Source: Mageeibacillus sp. UBA6976
Lineage (GTDB): Bacteria; Bacillota; Clostridia; Saccharofermentanales; Saccharofermentanaceae
Direction: 5' to 3'
Length of the DNA: 64,000 nt
Assembly (NCBI GenBank): GCA_002450155.1
Contig: DJYO01000009.1
Location: 1-64,000 of the forward strand
Below the pieces are notes generated by a model. It was not told the DNA's origin and did not search any database. It saw nothing but the letters and a program-made list of their open reading frames with translations. Positions 25,169-34,250 of this stretch are shown piece after piece. Each line of letters starts with the position of its first letter. Position 1 is the first letter of the stretch. The position numbers were made by a program, and so were the translations under genes.

Positions 25169-26968
25169 TCAGCAGCGCTCTATGCCGAGAGCTTTGAGGA
25201 TATACGGGAACAGCAGTTCTATCCATGCTTTGAGAGCAGAGGCAGTATGGTCGTAGGTTTTGGCATTCTCACCCCTGGGATCAGGGATCGATATGGATGC
25301 CACCTTGCCCTCTTCGTTCTTAAAGACGATACCGTTTGCAGCAGCAAAGGTGGAGAGGGAATAAACCTTGCCTTCTATCTTTGGGAAGGCCTTAACTATG
25401 GCAAATGCCTGTTCGTCTCTTAAAGTCAGGATCAGGTCATTGGCATCGTAACATGCAGGATCTGCCTTCATTGCCTTATGTCCTGCAATGGAGCAGCCTG
25501 CCATATCTCTTGCAGCCCTTACCATCTCAGGGTCAGGGCCCTGCCCTATAATTGCTTCAAGTCCTGCTGACTCGCAGTAGACTTCGCATCCTATGTCTTT
25601 GTTATCCCTTAATCTGTATGGAGCCTGTGCGTTCAGGAGCATTCTCGTTACCCCTTCAAGACAGGGAGAAAGACAGGTATTGTCGTCACAGACAAAAAGT
25701 ATCGACTGGGTATATGTATCCTTAAAGAAGTCCAGCGGCAATTCGCGTCTTGCCGGCCTTGAAGGCTTCGGCATGTCAGGGGCGAGCTGTCCTTCTTTGC
25801 CGGAAGCTTTATTAAGCCTGTTCATGTATGCTTTGGCAAGGCCCTCGCCCTTAAAACCCTGGGCAAAGATAATGTCTACTTCCTGCATATCCAGATGCCT
25901 GAGGCCTGTAAAGAGTCCATGAGATGCGGCTCTTACATCAAGTGCATTGCCATAGCAATAGATCTCGGTATGAGAGAGCAATACCTTGTCCCCCATCTTC
26001 TCGATGAGCATCTTGACCTCAATGCCGCAATAGAGACCAAACCTGGCAAGAGGTCTGGTCTTGAGGATCTCCTGAGCCTTGAATATAAAAGGGGCCGCGA
26101 TATCTACAAGCGCCTGCCTGCCGTCGTCGTCCATCTTTTTAAAATCAGGGACAGAAGGCTCCGTATCAACAGTTACATCGAACCCGTCAAACTCATCGTT
26201 GATAACTGCTGCACCATCAGGCATGTCCATTATCTCGACTGAAGCAACAGGGGCATAGTGACGGTACTTCATGCCGGGAGCTTTTGGAACGGCACCTGCC
26301 TCAAGGCTTCCCGCCAGAGCGGGCTTTGTTGCCGCTATCTGTATAGCTTCCTCTGTGACTGCACCGGGTCTTAAGATAACAGGAACTTCGCCTGTGCAGT
26401 CTACTACTGTGGACTCCAGGCCAAAAGTTGAATCTCCGCCGTCAATGCAGGCATAGATATATCCGTCCATATCCTCCATGACAGAGGCTGAATTTGTAGG
26501 TGACGGGCTGCCTGACAGATTTGCAGAAGGAGCTGCCACAGGCACGTTGCAATAATCGAGGAATTCATTTGCAACCTTATCAGACGGCATCCTTACGCCA
26601 ACCGTATCGAGTCCTGCAGTAACAATATCAGGTATCGCATCTGACTTATGCATGATTATGGTGATGGGACCGGGCATAAAGGCGTCTATGAGTTTTCTTG
26701 CAAGAGGGGTGATCTCGGATACTATATCCTCTATCTGTTCCTTCCTTGCGATATGACAGATAAGAGGATTGTCCCCCGGTCTGCCCTTGGCTTCAAATAT
26801 CTTCTTTACGGCTTCGCCGTCAAAGGCATTGGCACCTAAGCCGTAAACGGTCTCTGTGGGAAATGCAACAAGCTCTCCCGCGGCAAGATGCCTGGCGCAG
26901 TCCTTGATGGCTTCTTTTTCTCCGGGACGAGCCAGGATAGTCTTATCGTATATTCTTTTTCTTTCCAT
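25169..26968 (-). CDS. Sua5-type threonylcarbamoyl-AMP synthase fused to a degenerate LMW phosphatase domain
   Basis: 599 residues. Residues 1-210 are the YrdC/Sua5 catalytic domain (FPTETVYGLGANAF, KGRPGDNPL, PSANLSGSPSPT) that makes threonylcarbamoyl-AMP for tRNA t6A. Residues 231-395 are the Sua5 C-terminal domain, with the linker motif GMKYRHYAPV. Residues 420-599 are a low-molecular-weight protein tyrosine/arginine phosphatase domain: ILFVCDDNTCLSP is the P-loop and DPRG (563-566) the general-acid loop. The P-loop should be C-x5-R-S; here it is C427-x5-L433-S434, so the phosphate-binding arginine is gone and catalysis is doubtful. In Bacillus the two functions are neighbouring genes (ywlC, ywlE), so a fusion is easy to derive. 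It starts immediately after prfA with no gap. Confidence 0.9.
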   Translation of the reverse strand: MERKRIYDKTILARPGEKEAIKDCARHLAAGELVAFPTETVYGLGANAFDGEAVKKIFEAKGRPGDNPLICHIARKEQIEDIVSEITPLARKLIDAFMPGPITIIMHKSDAIPDIVTAGLDTVGVRMPSDKVANEFLDYCNVPVAAPSANLSGSPSPTNSASVMEDMDGYIYACIDGGDSTFGLESTVVDCTGEVPVILRPGAVTEEAIQIAATKPALAGSLEAGAVPKAPGMKYRHYAPVASVEIMDMPDGAAVINDEFDGFDVTVDTEPSVPDFKKMDDDGRQALVDIAAPFIFKAQEILKTRPLARFGLYCGIEVKMLIEKMGDKVLLSHTEIYCYGNALDVRAASHGLFTGLRHLDMQEVDIIFAQGFKGEGLAKAYMNRLNKASGKEGQLAPDMPKPSRPARRELPLDFFKDTYTQSILFVCDDNTCLSPCLEGVTRMLLNAQAPYRLRDNKDIGCEVYCESAGLEAIIGQGPDPEMVRAARDMAGCSIAGHKAMKADPACYDANDLILTLRDEQAFAIVKAFPKIEGKVYSLSTFAAANGIVFKNEEGKVASISIPDPRGENAKTYDHTASALKAWIELLFPYILKALGIERC

Positions 26969-28030
26969 TTATGCCTCCCTGGAAGCCTGGTCGAGTGTGA
27001 GAGCATCGATTATGTCGTCAAGATCACCGTTCAGGATCTCCTCTAACTTATAAAGAGTAAGACCTATCCTGTGGTCAGTTACTCTGCCCTGATGGTAGTT
27101 ATATGTCCTGATCCTCTCCGATCTGTCCCCGGTACCTACCTGGGAACGTCTTGCGTCGTTCTCGCTGCTTACATCCTTATCCTTTGCGATTGCAAGGAGC
27201 CTGCTCTGGAGCACTGCCATCGCCTTCTCCTTGTTCTGGATCTGAGATCTCTCATCCTGGCAGGTGACTACCAATCCTGTAGGAAGATGGGTGATCCTTA
27301 TGGCAGAAGATGTCTTGTTTATATGCTGTCCGCCGGCACCTGAGGATCTGTATCTGTCGATCTTAAGATCCTTGGGATCTATCCTGACTTCCGTAGCTTC
27401 TGCTTCGGGGAGAACTGCCACCGTCGCAGTGGAGGTATGTACCCTGCCGCCTGATTCGGTCACCGGGACTCTCTGTACCCTGTGGACGCCGGACTCAAAT
27501 TTAAACTTGCTGTATGCACCATATCCTTCGATCTCGACGACGACTTCTTTATATCCTCCGAGACCTGTGAGAGTCTCATCTATCTTATTCATCTTAAAGC
27601 CCTTGGATACGGCATAGGCGGAATACATCTTAAGGAGGTCTGCTGCAAAGAGGGCAGATTCCTCGCCTCCTGCTCCGGCTCTTATCTCCATGATGACGGA
27701 CTTGGAATCTCTCGGATCTTTCGGCGCGATATATACCATAAGTTCCTTCTCAAGAGATTCGGAATCCTGCTTTGCCCGGGCAAGCTCCTCGTTTGCCATC
27801 TCATGCATCTCAGGATCCGGATTATTCTTCAGGATCTCTATAAGATCCTCGATATCCCGGAGGCATTTCTCGTATCTGTTTATCGCCTCGACTTGAGGAG
27901 TAAGGGCACCTATCTCCTTGCTCATCTCTGCAAACTTAGCAGGATCCGACATTACATTCGGATCACTAAGTGACGAAGTGAGCTCGTCCAATCTCTCTTT
28001 TATCCTGTCTGTCTTGCTCTTGTCTATCAT
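26969..28030 (-). CDS. prfA: Peptide chain release factor 1
   Basis: 353 residues. Recognises UAA and UAG; the anticodon-like PVT tripeptide is in RVPVTESGGRVHTST and the catalytic GGQ in SSGAGGQHINKTSSA. The usual prfA-prmC-sua5 order is broken: no prmC, the methyltransferase that modifies the GGQ glutamine, lies between prfA and the Sua5 gene or elsewhere in this window. Confidence 0.97.
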   Translation of the reverse strand: MIDKSKTDRIKERLDELTSSLSDPNVMSDPAKFAEMSKEIGALTPQVEAINRYEKCLRDIEDLIEILKNNPDPEMHEMANEELARAKQDSESLEKELMVYIAPKDPRDSKSVIMEIRAGAGGEESALFAADLLKMYSAYAVSKGFKMNKIDETLTGLGGYKEVVVEIEGYGAYSKFKFESGVHRVQRVPVTESGGRVHTSTATVAVLPEAEATEVRIDPKDLKIDRYRSSGAGGQHINKTSSAIRITHLPTGLVVTCQDERSQIQNKEKAMAVLQSRLLAIAKDKDVSSENDARRSQVGTGDRSERIRTYNYHQGRVTDHRIGLTLYKLEEILNGDLDDIIDALTLDQASREA

Positions 28031-28042
28031 TGCGAACCTGTC

Positions 28043-28699
28043 TTATTCTGTCTCCTGCACATTATATCCGAATAAGGTATTAATGTAAGATACAAATTCC
28101 TCGCCAAAGTCTATGCCGCCTTTGGTTATCTTATCTCCGTCCAGGGGACTGTTGATATATCCCTGACCTAATTCGTAGAAAAAAGACTTGTTGGATCTTA
28201 AGTCTCTTGAATACATGAGCATATCCCTTACAAGACCTACCGAGCCTTCACCTATGGCTAGTATCTTTACCCCGTTATCCGTTACGCAGTCTCTCAGGAT
28301 ATCTATTTCATCTTTGCTCAAGACATCAACATTATATATAACTATGAGAAGGCTGCCTGCATATTCCCTCGGTATATTCTCGCTGGTAATATCTCCGTTC
28401 TCGTTATATGTGGTAAAGTGGAAATCCGGTACTCTTACAGGCATATTATCAGAAGTGATCTCTCCGGGGCTTAACACGGTCATAACGTCTTCGAGACCTC
28501 TTAGGTCTTCCGGCATTTCTCCTATCCAGTATATCTGCAGATCCCGGGCTGCAAGTTCACTCTTTGCCATGTTAAACTGATCCAGTCTCTCGGAAGCCGA
28601 ATTATTCTTCCTGCTTCCGATAAGCCAGATACCGGGGATCGCAACGAGAGATATAGCTGCGATCAGCAATAAGACTATCAGTCTCCCCTTCTGCTCCAC
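28043..28699 (-). CDS. Membrane-anchored hypothetical protein, paralogue A
   Basis: 218 residues with a GTG start; one N-terminal membrane segment (about 8-27) and an extracytoplasmic alpha/beta domain. It shares a plan with the next upstream gene: an I-x-WIGEMP strand, a GLE...NMP loop, the strand LLIVIYNVDVLSKDEIDIL, then VKILAIGEGSVG and SFFYELGQGY. The two are therefore tandem paralogues. I do not recognise a family; the fold suggests a Rossmann-like or DUF4350-like sensor but this is a guess. Seven bases from its paralogue, 12 from prfA. Confidence 0.7.
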   Translation of the reverse strand: MEQKGRLIVLLLIAAISLVAIPGIWLIGSRKNNSASERLDQFNMAKSELAARDLQIYWIGEMPEDLRGLEDVMTVLSPGEITSDNMPVRVPDFHFTTYNENGDITSENIPREYAGSLLIVIYNVDVLSKDEIDILRDCVTDNGVKILAIGEGSVGLVRDMLMYSRDLRSNKSFFYELGQGYINSPLDGDKITKGGIDFGEEFVSYINTLFGYNVQETE

Positions 28700-28706
28700 T
28701 TGAATA

Positions 28707-29312
28707 TTACCCTGAGATACTGTAGCCGAATGTCCTGATCGTAAATCTCAGGATCTCCTTGCATAGGTCAAAGAGCATGATCTGATCAGTATTGACAGGA
28801 TCAGCCTTATATCCGACTGCGCCATAGTAGAAAGATCCGGAATCCTCCGGGATCGAAACGCCCAGCTTCTGCGCTACCGCAAGTGAAGATCTCTGCCCTA
28901 TTACAAGGACCGGTATTCCGTTCCTTATAGCGCATTTATACAAAACGTTAAGATCGCTTGAAGTAAGTTCCGCCTTATAGATGACTATAAGACAGTCGTT
29001 GTTTATTATCTTGTACTTGGTCCTTCCGTCAGGCATCAGCTCTACCACAGCCGGATATCCCTGCATGTTTTCAGCAGGCATGTTGTACTCCGAAAGTGAG
29101 CCGGCCTCTGCTCTGTTAAGTCTCTTCCCGAGTCCGGAAATTCCCGGCGTAAGATCTCCTACCCAAAAGAATTCGATGTCATATTTAAACATCTGTTTCT
29201 CGATCTTTGCTACATCCTGCAATGCGATATAGTTAACGATAAAACCAATAACAGTTACCGCCAGGATGCATAATACAGTAGTCAGTATTATCCTTCTTGA
29301 TTTACTTGTCAT
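28707..29312 (-). CDS. Membrane-anchored hypothetical protein, paralogue B
   Basis: 201 residues; N-terminal membrane segment (about 8-28), then a domain matching paralogue A: FFWVGDLTPG, EYNMPAENM, CLIVIYKAELTSSDLNVL, IPVLVIGQRSSLAVAQKL, SFYYGAVGY. Its ATG overlaps the SseB-like stop as ATGA, so translation is coupled. Function unknown; the duplication suggests the two proteins form a complex on the outer face of the membrane. Confidence 0.7.
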   Translation of the reverse strand: MTSKSRRIILTTVLCILAVTVIGFIVNYIALQDVAKIEKQMFKYDIEFFWVGDLTPGISGLGKRLNRAEAGSLSEYNMPAENMQGYPAVVELMPDGRTKYKIINNDCLIVIYKAELTSSDLNVLYKCAIRNGIPVLVIGQRSSLAVAQKLGVSIPEDSGSFYYGAVGYKADPVNTDQIMLFDLCKEILRFTIRTFGYSISG

Positions 29313-30034
29313 ACCTTCTCCCCATAAGGTCTTACACCGTCTATGACCTGTTTTGCAAAATCCTCCCTATCTGACACGATCATGGCATCAAGACCGTCAA
29401 GATAGGGCGTCAGATAGCTCTTCAGATTATCTGCCTCGTATCTTAATTCCTCTCCCGTAAGATCTGTCCTTATGATTATAAGCCATTTATGTACACCTGT
29501 GCCCTTGGCGAGCATAAGCCTTACCCAGATGGCAGTTACCTTGTCCTGGGATTTAAGGTATTCATCTGTCATCTCCTTAAGCCTGGGCGGATAGTGATCC
29601 GGCTCTCCCACCTTGGCAGTCTCATCCTTAGGATCTGCCATCTGCCCCTTGATCAAGGAGAGCATGTCGTTCCCGAAAAGGACCTCCTGCGTGCCGGGAT
29701 TGATAACAAAACCGTTAAGCTTCATCTTCTCTTCGAGGCAGACATCTATAAGGTCTTCAAATCCTGCCAATACTCCGCCCTGCTGACCACCCTTATAGGC
29801 AGCTTCGAAAGAATCTGAATCGGTATATGTGACAATATATCTCTTGCCGTCCTTGCCTGATATGGCATGGAAACTGTAATTGCCATCACTGCCGTTTACC
29901 GGCACCAGGAAAGTCGATCCTGCAGCGCATTTAAGAAGAGCGAGCATGTTCTCCTCGCTGGAAGCTGTCCTTACCTTATCAAGCAGCTCATTAAGTTCTT
30001 TGTTCTCTATACGGTCTATCTTATTCCCTTCCAT
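29309..30034 (-). CDS. SseB-family protein
   Basis: 241 residues. The first ~125 match the SseB N-terminal domain (TFLVPVNGSDGNYSFHAISG, YIVTYTDSDSFEAAY, GFVINPGTQEVLFGNDML), and the rest a C-terminal SseB-like region (TAIWVRLMLAKGTGVHKWLIII). The family has no settled biochemical role; members also occur near type VII secretion genes. Soluble, cytoplasmic. Coupled to the membrane paralogue pair downstream, which hints at a shared function. Confidence 0.75.
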   Translation of the reverse strand: MEGNKIDRIENKELNELLDKVRTASSEENMLALLKCAAGSTFLVPVNGSDGNYSFHAISGKDGKRYIVTYTDSDSFEAAYKGGQQGGVLAGFEDLIDVCLEEKMKLNGFVINPGTQEVLFGNDMLSLIKGQMADPKDETAKVGEPDHYPPRLKEMTDEYLKSQDKVTAIWVRLMLAKGTGVHKWLIIIRTDLTGEELRYEADNLKSYLTPYLDGLDAMIVSDREDFAKQVIDGVRPYGEKV

Positions 30035-30048
30035 ATCATCCTCCGGTA

Positions 30049-30975
30049 TCAGAATAGTTTACCTGTTACAAAACACCAGCCCAGGAGTGAGAACAGCATA
30101 AAGATCATCGACAGTGCAACAGTCCTGGTACAAAACTCGGGCTCGGTATCGTACTGCTCTGCGAAGATTACCGCTGTCGAGTTAGGCGGGAGCGCACACA
30201 TCAATACCATAGTGATCATCGTTACGGGCAATGCCTCGATAAACCTGCGGGCAATAAGACATACGCCCAAAGCAATGGCAGGCATTACCACCATCTTGAC
30301 CAGGACCACCAGATGAGACTTGATATCCATAAAGAGCTTTTTGGGGCTCATGGTAGATAACATGGAACCTATGATCATCATCGAAAGAGGAACGTTCATA
30401 TCGCCTACAAGGCTGATCGTCTCCTGGATAAAGGCAGGCATCCTGAACGGTATGGCAAAGAGTATTATAGACAGGATCGATACCAAAGATACAGGATTAG
30501 AGATAAGATCTACTACCCTGAAGTGCTTCTTGGATATTATTACCGCTCCTGCCGAATAGAAAAAGAGATTGGATATAAGATTAAATACCGATGCAAGGAG
30601 CAGACCCTGCTCGCCATAGAGCTCCTGCATAATTGGCATCCCCACAAAACTCGTATTGGAGAATACGGTAAGGATCACAACTATCCTCTTCTCATCAGAG
30701 GTGATCTTGGATCTCCTGATAAAGAGATAGACAGTGACAAGCCCTATGATGCAGTAGGCTGCCGCAAAACCGGCAACGGCAAAGATACCTCTTAGGACTT
30801 CGTAAGAGAAGGTAACCTGTGATGCGCCCAGGATGGTAAATGGCAATACAGCCATAAGAAGGACATTGGACATAGTGATCTCTGTCCTCCGGTCTATGAC
30901 CCTTGCCTTGTTAAGGATAAGCCCCAGCGCTATGTATATGAAGATCTTAAAGAAAGCTATGTAGATCTGAAGCAT
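30049..30975 (-). CDS. AEC-family transporter
   Basis: 308 residues, about ten membrane helices in two repeats, with IYIALGLILNKARVID near the N-terminus and PLSMMIIGSMLSTM at the start of the second half. The auxin-efflux-carrier family in bacteria moves organic acids such as malate or malonate; the substrate is not visible. Placed 12 bases after glpK and 14 bases before the SseB-like gene. Confidence 0.85.
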   Translation of the reverse strand: MLQIYIAFFKIFIYIALGLILNKARVIDRRTEITMSNVLLMAVLPFTILGASQVTFSYEVLRGIFAVAGFAAAYCIIGLVTVYLFIRRSKITSDEKRIVVILTVFSNTSFVGMPIMQELYGEQGLLLASVFNLISNLFFYSAGAVIISKKHFRVVDLISNPVSLVSILSIILFAIPFRMPAFIQETISLVGDMNVPLSMMIIGSMLSTMSPKKLFMDIKSHLVVLVKMVVMPAIALGVCLIARRFIEALPVTMITMVLMCALPPNSTAVIFAEQYDTEPEFCTRTVALSMIFMLFSLLGWCFVTGKLF

Positions 30976-30987
30976 TTACTAACCCCC

Positions 30988-32526
30988 TTATACGTTGCCC
31001 AGGAGCATAGCAGCTCTCACCGCGTTCTGATAGCATTCCATATTCTTGGACACCTCATATTCCGACATATGGGGATCGTATTCATGGGAGGCTTTATAGA
31101 ATCTGCCCAGGCTTTCCATATCCTTGAAATAGCCTATGGTAAGGCCTGCGCTTAAACCTGCTCCCATGGCAGTCATCTCATCAGATTCAGCTCTTACTAT
31201 CTTGATGCCCAAAAGGTCTGATTGCAGCTGCATAAGGAACTGGGATGCGCATACACCGCCGTCCACCTTCATGCATGTTGTCTTGATACCGGTATCGTCA
31301 TTCATAAGCCTGACAAGCTCTGTTACCTGATAAGCAATGGATTCAACTCCGGCTCTTACTATCTGCGATCTGCCGGAACCTCTTGTAAGACCTACGAGTA
31401 TGCCCCGGCAGTCAGGCTTCCAGTAAGGAGCTCCAAGGCCCGTAAATGCGGGCACCAGATATACTCCACCTGTATCCTTGACAGACTGGCATATGCCGTC
31501 GCATTCGGAGGGAGAATCAATAAGACGCATCTCGTCTTTGAGCCAGCTTATGATGGAGCCGGCCTGGAAGACACTTCCTTCGAGAGCATAATTTGTAACA
31601 CCGTCAAAAGACCAGGAACAGGATGTAAGAAGTCCGCTCCTGCTCTTTACGGGAGATGTACCGAGATTCATCAAGGTAAAGCATCCCGTACCGTAAGTAG
31701 TCTTGCAGTCACCTTCAGATACCGCATTCTGCCCCAAAAGAGCAGAGGGCTGATCTCCTATAACTCCCGTTATATGAACGCCGTCTAATGCCTTAAGTGC
31801 TTCTATATCTTTACGGCTGAATCCCAGGCTATTTAGCCTTACAGGATCTGCCTTAAATTCTCCGTAATCCGAGCTTGAGGCAGAAGGCCTTGCAAGACAG
31901 GAAGACTTGATACCAAACAGATCAAGGAGATCCTTGCTGTATTCAAGTTTTGTAATGTCAAAGAGCATGGTCCTTGAGCAGTTTGAATAATCACTTGCAA
32001 AACTCTTCCCTGAAGTAAGGTTATATACGAGGAAGCCGTCTACAGTGGCAAACAGGACCTCGCCGGAGTCTGCCCTGCTTCCCAGTCCTTCCACATTCTC
32101 TTTGAGCCAGAGCATCTTTGTTGCAGAAAAGTAAGGATCCACCTTAAGTCCCGTTATCTCCGTTATGCGTCTGTCAGAATCCTTGATCTCAGGCCTCCTG
32201 CAGATATCAGTCGTCCTGCGGCACTGCCAGACTATGGCATGGTACAAAGGCCTGCCCTCTTTATCCATGGCAATGGTGGTCTCACGCTGATTGGTGATAC
32301 CGATAGCTCTTATATTGCCGTTTGATTCCGGATATTTGGCAAGGACATTGAGGATGGCTCTATAGACAGAAGCGAGGATCTCATCAGCATCATGCTCGAC
32401 AAATCCGGGCTCGGGATAGTACTGTTTGATAGGGACAGGGCTTCCTGATTGAAGCTGCCCGTCTCTATCCAGCAGGAACGCCTTGGTAGATGTGGTACCC
32501 TGGTCGATACAGAGAATATAGTCCAT
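30988..32526 (-). CDS. glpK: Glycerol kinase
   Basis: 512 residues, FGGY sugar-kinase family. Phosphorylates glycerol to glycerol 3-phosphate. Motifs: DQGTTSTKAFLLD at the ATP site, GITNQRETT and WQCRRT at the glycerol site, and the C-terminal GVESIAYQVTELVRLM...VDGG signature. No glpF or glpD nearby; it sits between malQ and the AEC transporter, so it may serve lipid glycerol 3-phosphate supply as much as catabolism. Confidence 0.94.
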   Translation of the reverse strand: MDYILCIDQGTTSTKAFLLDRDGQLQSGSPVPIKQYYPEPGFVEHDADEILASVYRAILNVLAKYPESNGNIRAIGITNQRETTIAMDKEGRPLYHAIVWQCRRTTDICRRPEIKDSDRRITEITGLKVDPYFSATKMLWLKENVEGLGSRADSGEVLFATVDGFLVYNLTSGKSFASDYSNCSRTMLFDITKLEYSKDLLDLFGIKSSCLARPSASSSDYGEFKADPVRLNSLGFSRKDIEALKALDGVHITGVIGDQPSALLGQNAVSEGDCKTTYGTGCFTLMNLGTSPVKSRSGLLTSCSWSFDGVTNYALEGSVFQAGSIISWLKDEMRLIDSPSECDGICQSVKDTGGVYLVPAFTGLGAPYWKPDCRGILVGLTRGSGRSQIVRAGVESIAYQVTELVRLMNDDTGIKTTCMKVDGGVCASQFLMQLQSDLLGIKIVRAESDEMTAMGAGLSAGLTIGYFKDMESLGRFYKASHEYDPHMSEYEVSKNMECYQNAVRAAMLLGNV

Positions 32527-32541
32527 CTCAGCTCCTCTTGA

Positions 32542-34173
32542 TCAGCGGTAGTAGAGCCTGTTGATCTTGGCATACCAGTCATTATCTATGGCAGCAAAAT
32601 CTTCTCTTGTGAACCTGACCATCCAGTTGCCGTCTATGGTTCCCGGAGTATTCATCCTGGTATCTCCGCCATAACCTAACATATCCTGGATAGGTATTAT
32701 TACCACATCAGCATGGCTCATCCACAGAGTCTTGATTATCGCTCTGCAGGACTGGCTGTGAGTTCCGCCGTCGCCCCAGTTGCTGCCCTCGAATCCGCAG
32801 TATTCAAGACAGAAATTACGGACATGTTCCGGGCAGTCCCAGAGCCATCCCAGAAGGGTGTTATTGTCGTGGGTGCCTGTATAGGCAACGCAGTTCTTTG
32901 TAAAGTTATGGGGCATAAAGGCTGAGTCGTCACCGGGGTTAAATGCAAACTCCATAACTCTCATGCCGGGGATCTTGACCTCTTCCATAAAGGACTTAAG
33001 GTCGGGAGTGATCTCGCCTAAGTCCTCTGCAATGAGGCGGGATCTGTCGCCGAAGATCTTATCCATCTTCTCGAAGAATTCAAGTCCCGGTCCCTTGCAC
33101 CACTGACCTTCTCTGGCAGTGTCCGCATTAGCCTCGACTTCCCAGTAAGAAGAGAATGCTCTGAAGTGGTCGATCCTGAGATAGTCGTAGAGTTTGTAAT
33201 TCTCTGCTATCCTCTTCATCCACCAATCGTAACCTTCTGCCTTCATCTTGTCCCAATCGTAGACAGGATTTCCCCAGAGCTGACCGTCAGCAGAGAAATA
33301 ATCCGGAGGCACTCCTGCAACCTTATCGAATACGAGAGCCTCTGTCTTGACCTTGCGGGGTTCTCTTATAGGGAGGCCTGCTTTGTCTACGGCATTAGGA
33401 TCCTTCTCCTTGATGGCCTTATATTTTGTAAGCTCTTTCTCGTATGCGCTGACCAGTTTCTTGACCTTGGCGGCAGGTGCCATCTTGAAAAGGTGTCTTG
33501 ATGCCCAGACATCAGCTGAATCCCCGGACACATAGAACGGCATGTCACCTATGATAGATATGCCTGCATCGTTGATCTGTTTCTTGATCTCTGCCCATTC
33601 AACAGCAAACAGATACTGAACGAATGCGTGGTATTTGTAATTGGGGTTATCCTTAAGATCCTCTATGGCAGACTTATCGTAGTTCTTGAGCCTCTCATCG
33701 CTCCAGTCCCACCAGGCCTTGCCGTAGTTATCGTCCTTGATAGCCTGATAGAGAGCAACATCTACAGCCCACTGATTCTCCTCAAGGAATCTGTCTGTGG
33801 CATCCAGCATGGCCTTGTCAGCTCTTGAGAATGCCTTGCGCAGCATCTCGTCCCTGCTGATCCTCAGATAGTCGTAATCTATCCTCCACTTATTCTGGGA
33901 GTACTCCGCATCAACTACTTCATTAGGGGTAAGAAGCCCCTTGTCCATAAGCCTTCTGGGATCTATAAACAGCCAGTTTCCTGCAAAGGCCGAGAAACTC
34001 TGATACGGTGAATTGCCCATTCCGGGATAAGAGAAAGGCAGGATCTGCCAGTATTTCATTCCCTGTGAAGCTAACTGCTTAGCGAAAGCTACAGCTTCTT
34101 CTCCTATGACACCGATCCCGAAAGGTCCCGGGAGCGACGAGATGTGCATTAATACTCCGCCACCACGTTTCAT
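32542..34173 (-). CDS. malQ: 4-alpha-glucanotransferase (amylomaltase)
   Basis: 543 residues, GH77. Transfers maltosyl segments between alpha-1,4-glucans in glycogen or maltodextrin turnover. Catalytic motifs are visible: nucleophile Asp in LRIDHFRAF, acid/base Glu in IAEDLGEITPD, and transition-state Asp in TGTHDNNT. About 40 residues longer than typical, with a charged Lys-rich insertion around residues 230-265 (VKKLVSAYEKELTKYKAIKE). First gene of the malQ-to-Sua5 run, divergent from prfC. Confidence 0.94.
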   Translation of the reverse strand: MKRGGGVLMHISSLPGPFGIGVIGEEAVAFAKQLASQGMKYWQILPFSYPGMGNSPYQSFSAFAGNWLFIDPRRLMDKGLLTPNEVVDAEYSQNKWRIDYDYLRISRDEMLRKAFSRADKAMLDATDRFLEENQWAVDVALYQAIKDDNYGKAWWDWSDERLKNYDKSAIEDLKDNPNYKYHAFVQYLFAVEWAEIKKQINDAGISIIGDMPFYVSGDSADVWASRHLFKMAPAAKVKKLVSAYEKELTKYKAIKEKDPNAVDKAGLPIREPRKVKTEALVFDKVAGVPPDYFSADGQLWGNPVYDWDKMKAEGYDWWMKRIAENYKLYDYLRIDHFRAFSSYWEVEANADTAREGQWCKGPGLEFFEKMDKIFGDRSRLIAEDLGEITPDLKSFMEEVKIPGMRVMEFAFNPGDDSAFMPHNFTKNCVAYTGTHDNNTLLGWLWDCPEHVRNFCLEYCGFEGSNWGDGGTHSQSCRAIIKTLWMSHADVVIIPIQDMLGYGGDTRMNTPGTIDGNWMVRFTREDFAAIDNDWYAKINRLYYR

Positions 34174-34250
34174 TTGTATTCCCTCTCAAACTTATATATA
34201 ATTATTTGGCTTTTAACAAGCCTATATATTATATCAAACTGAGGTATAAA

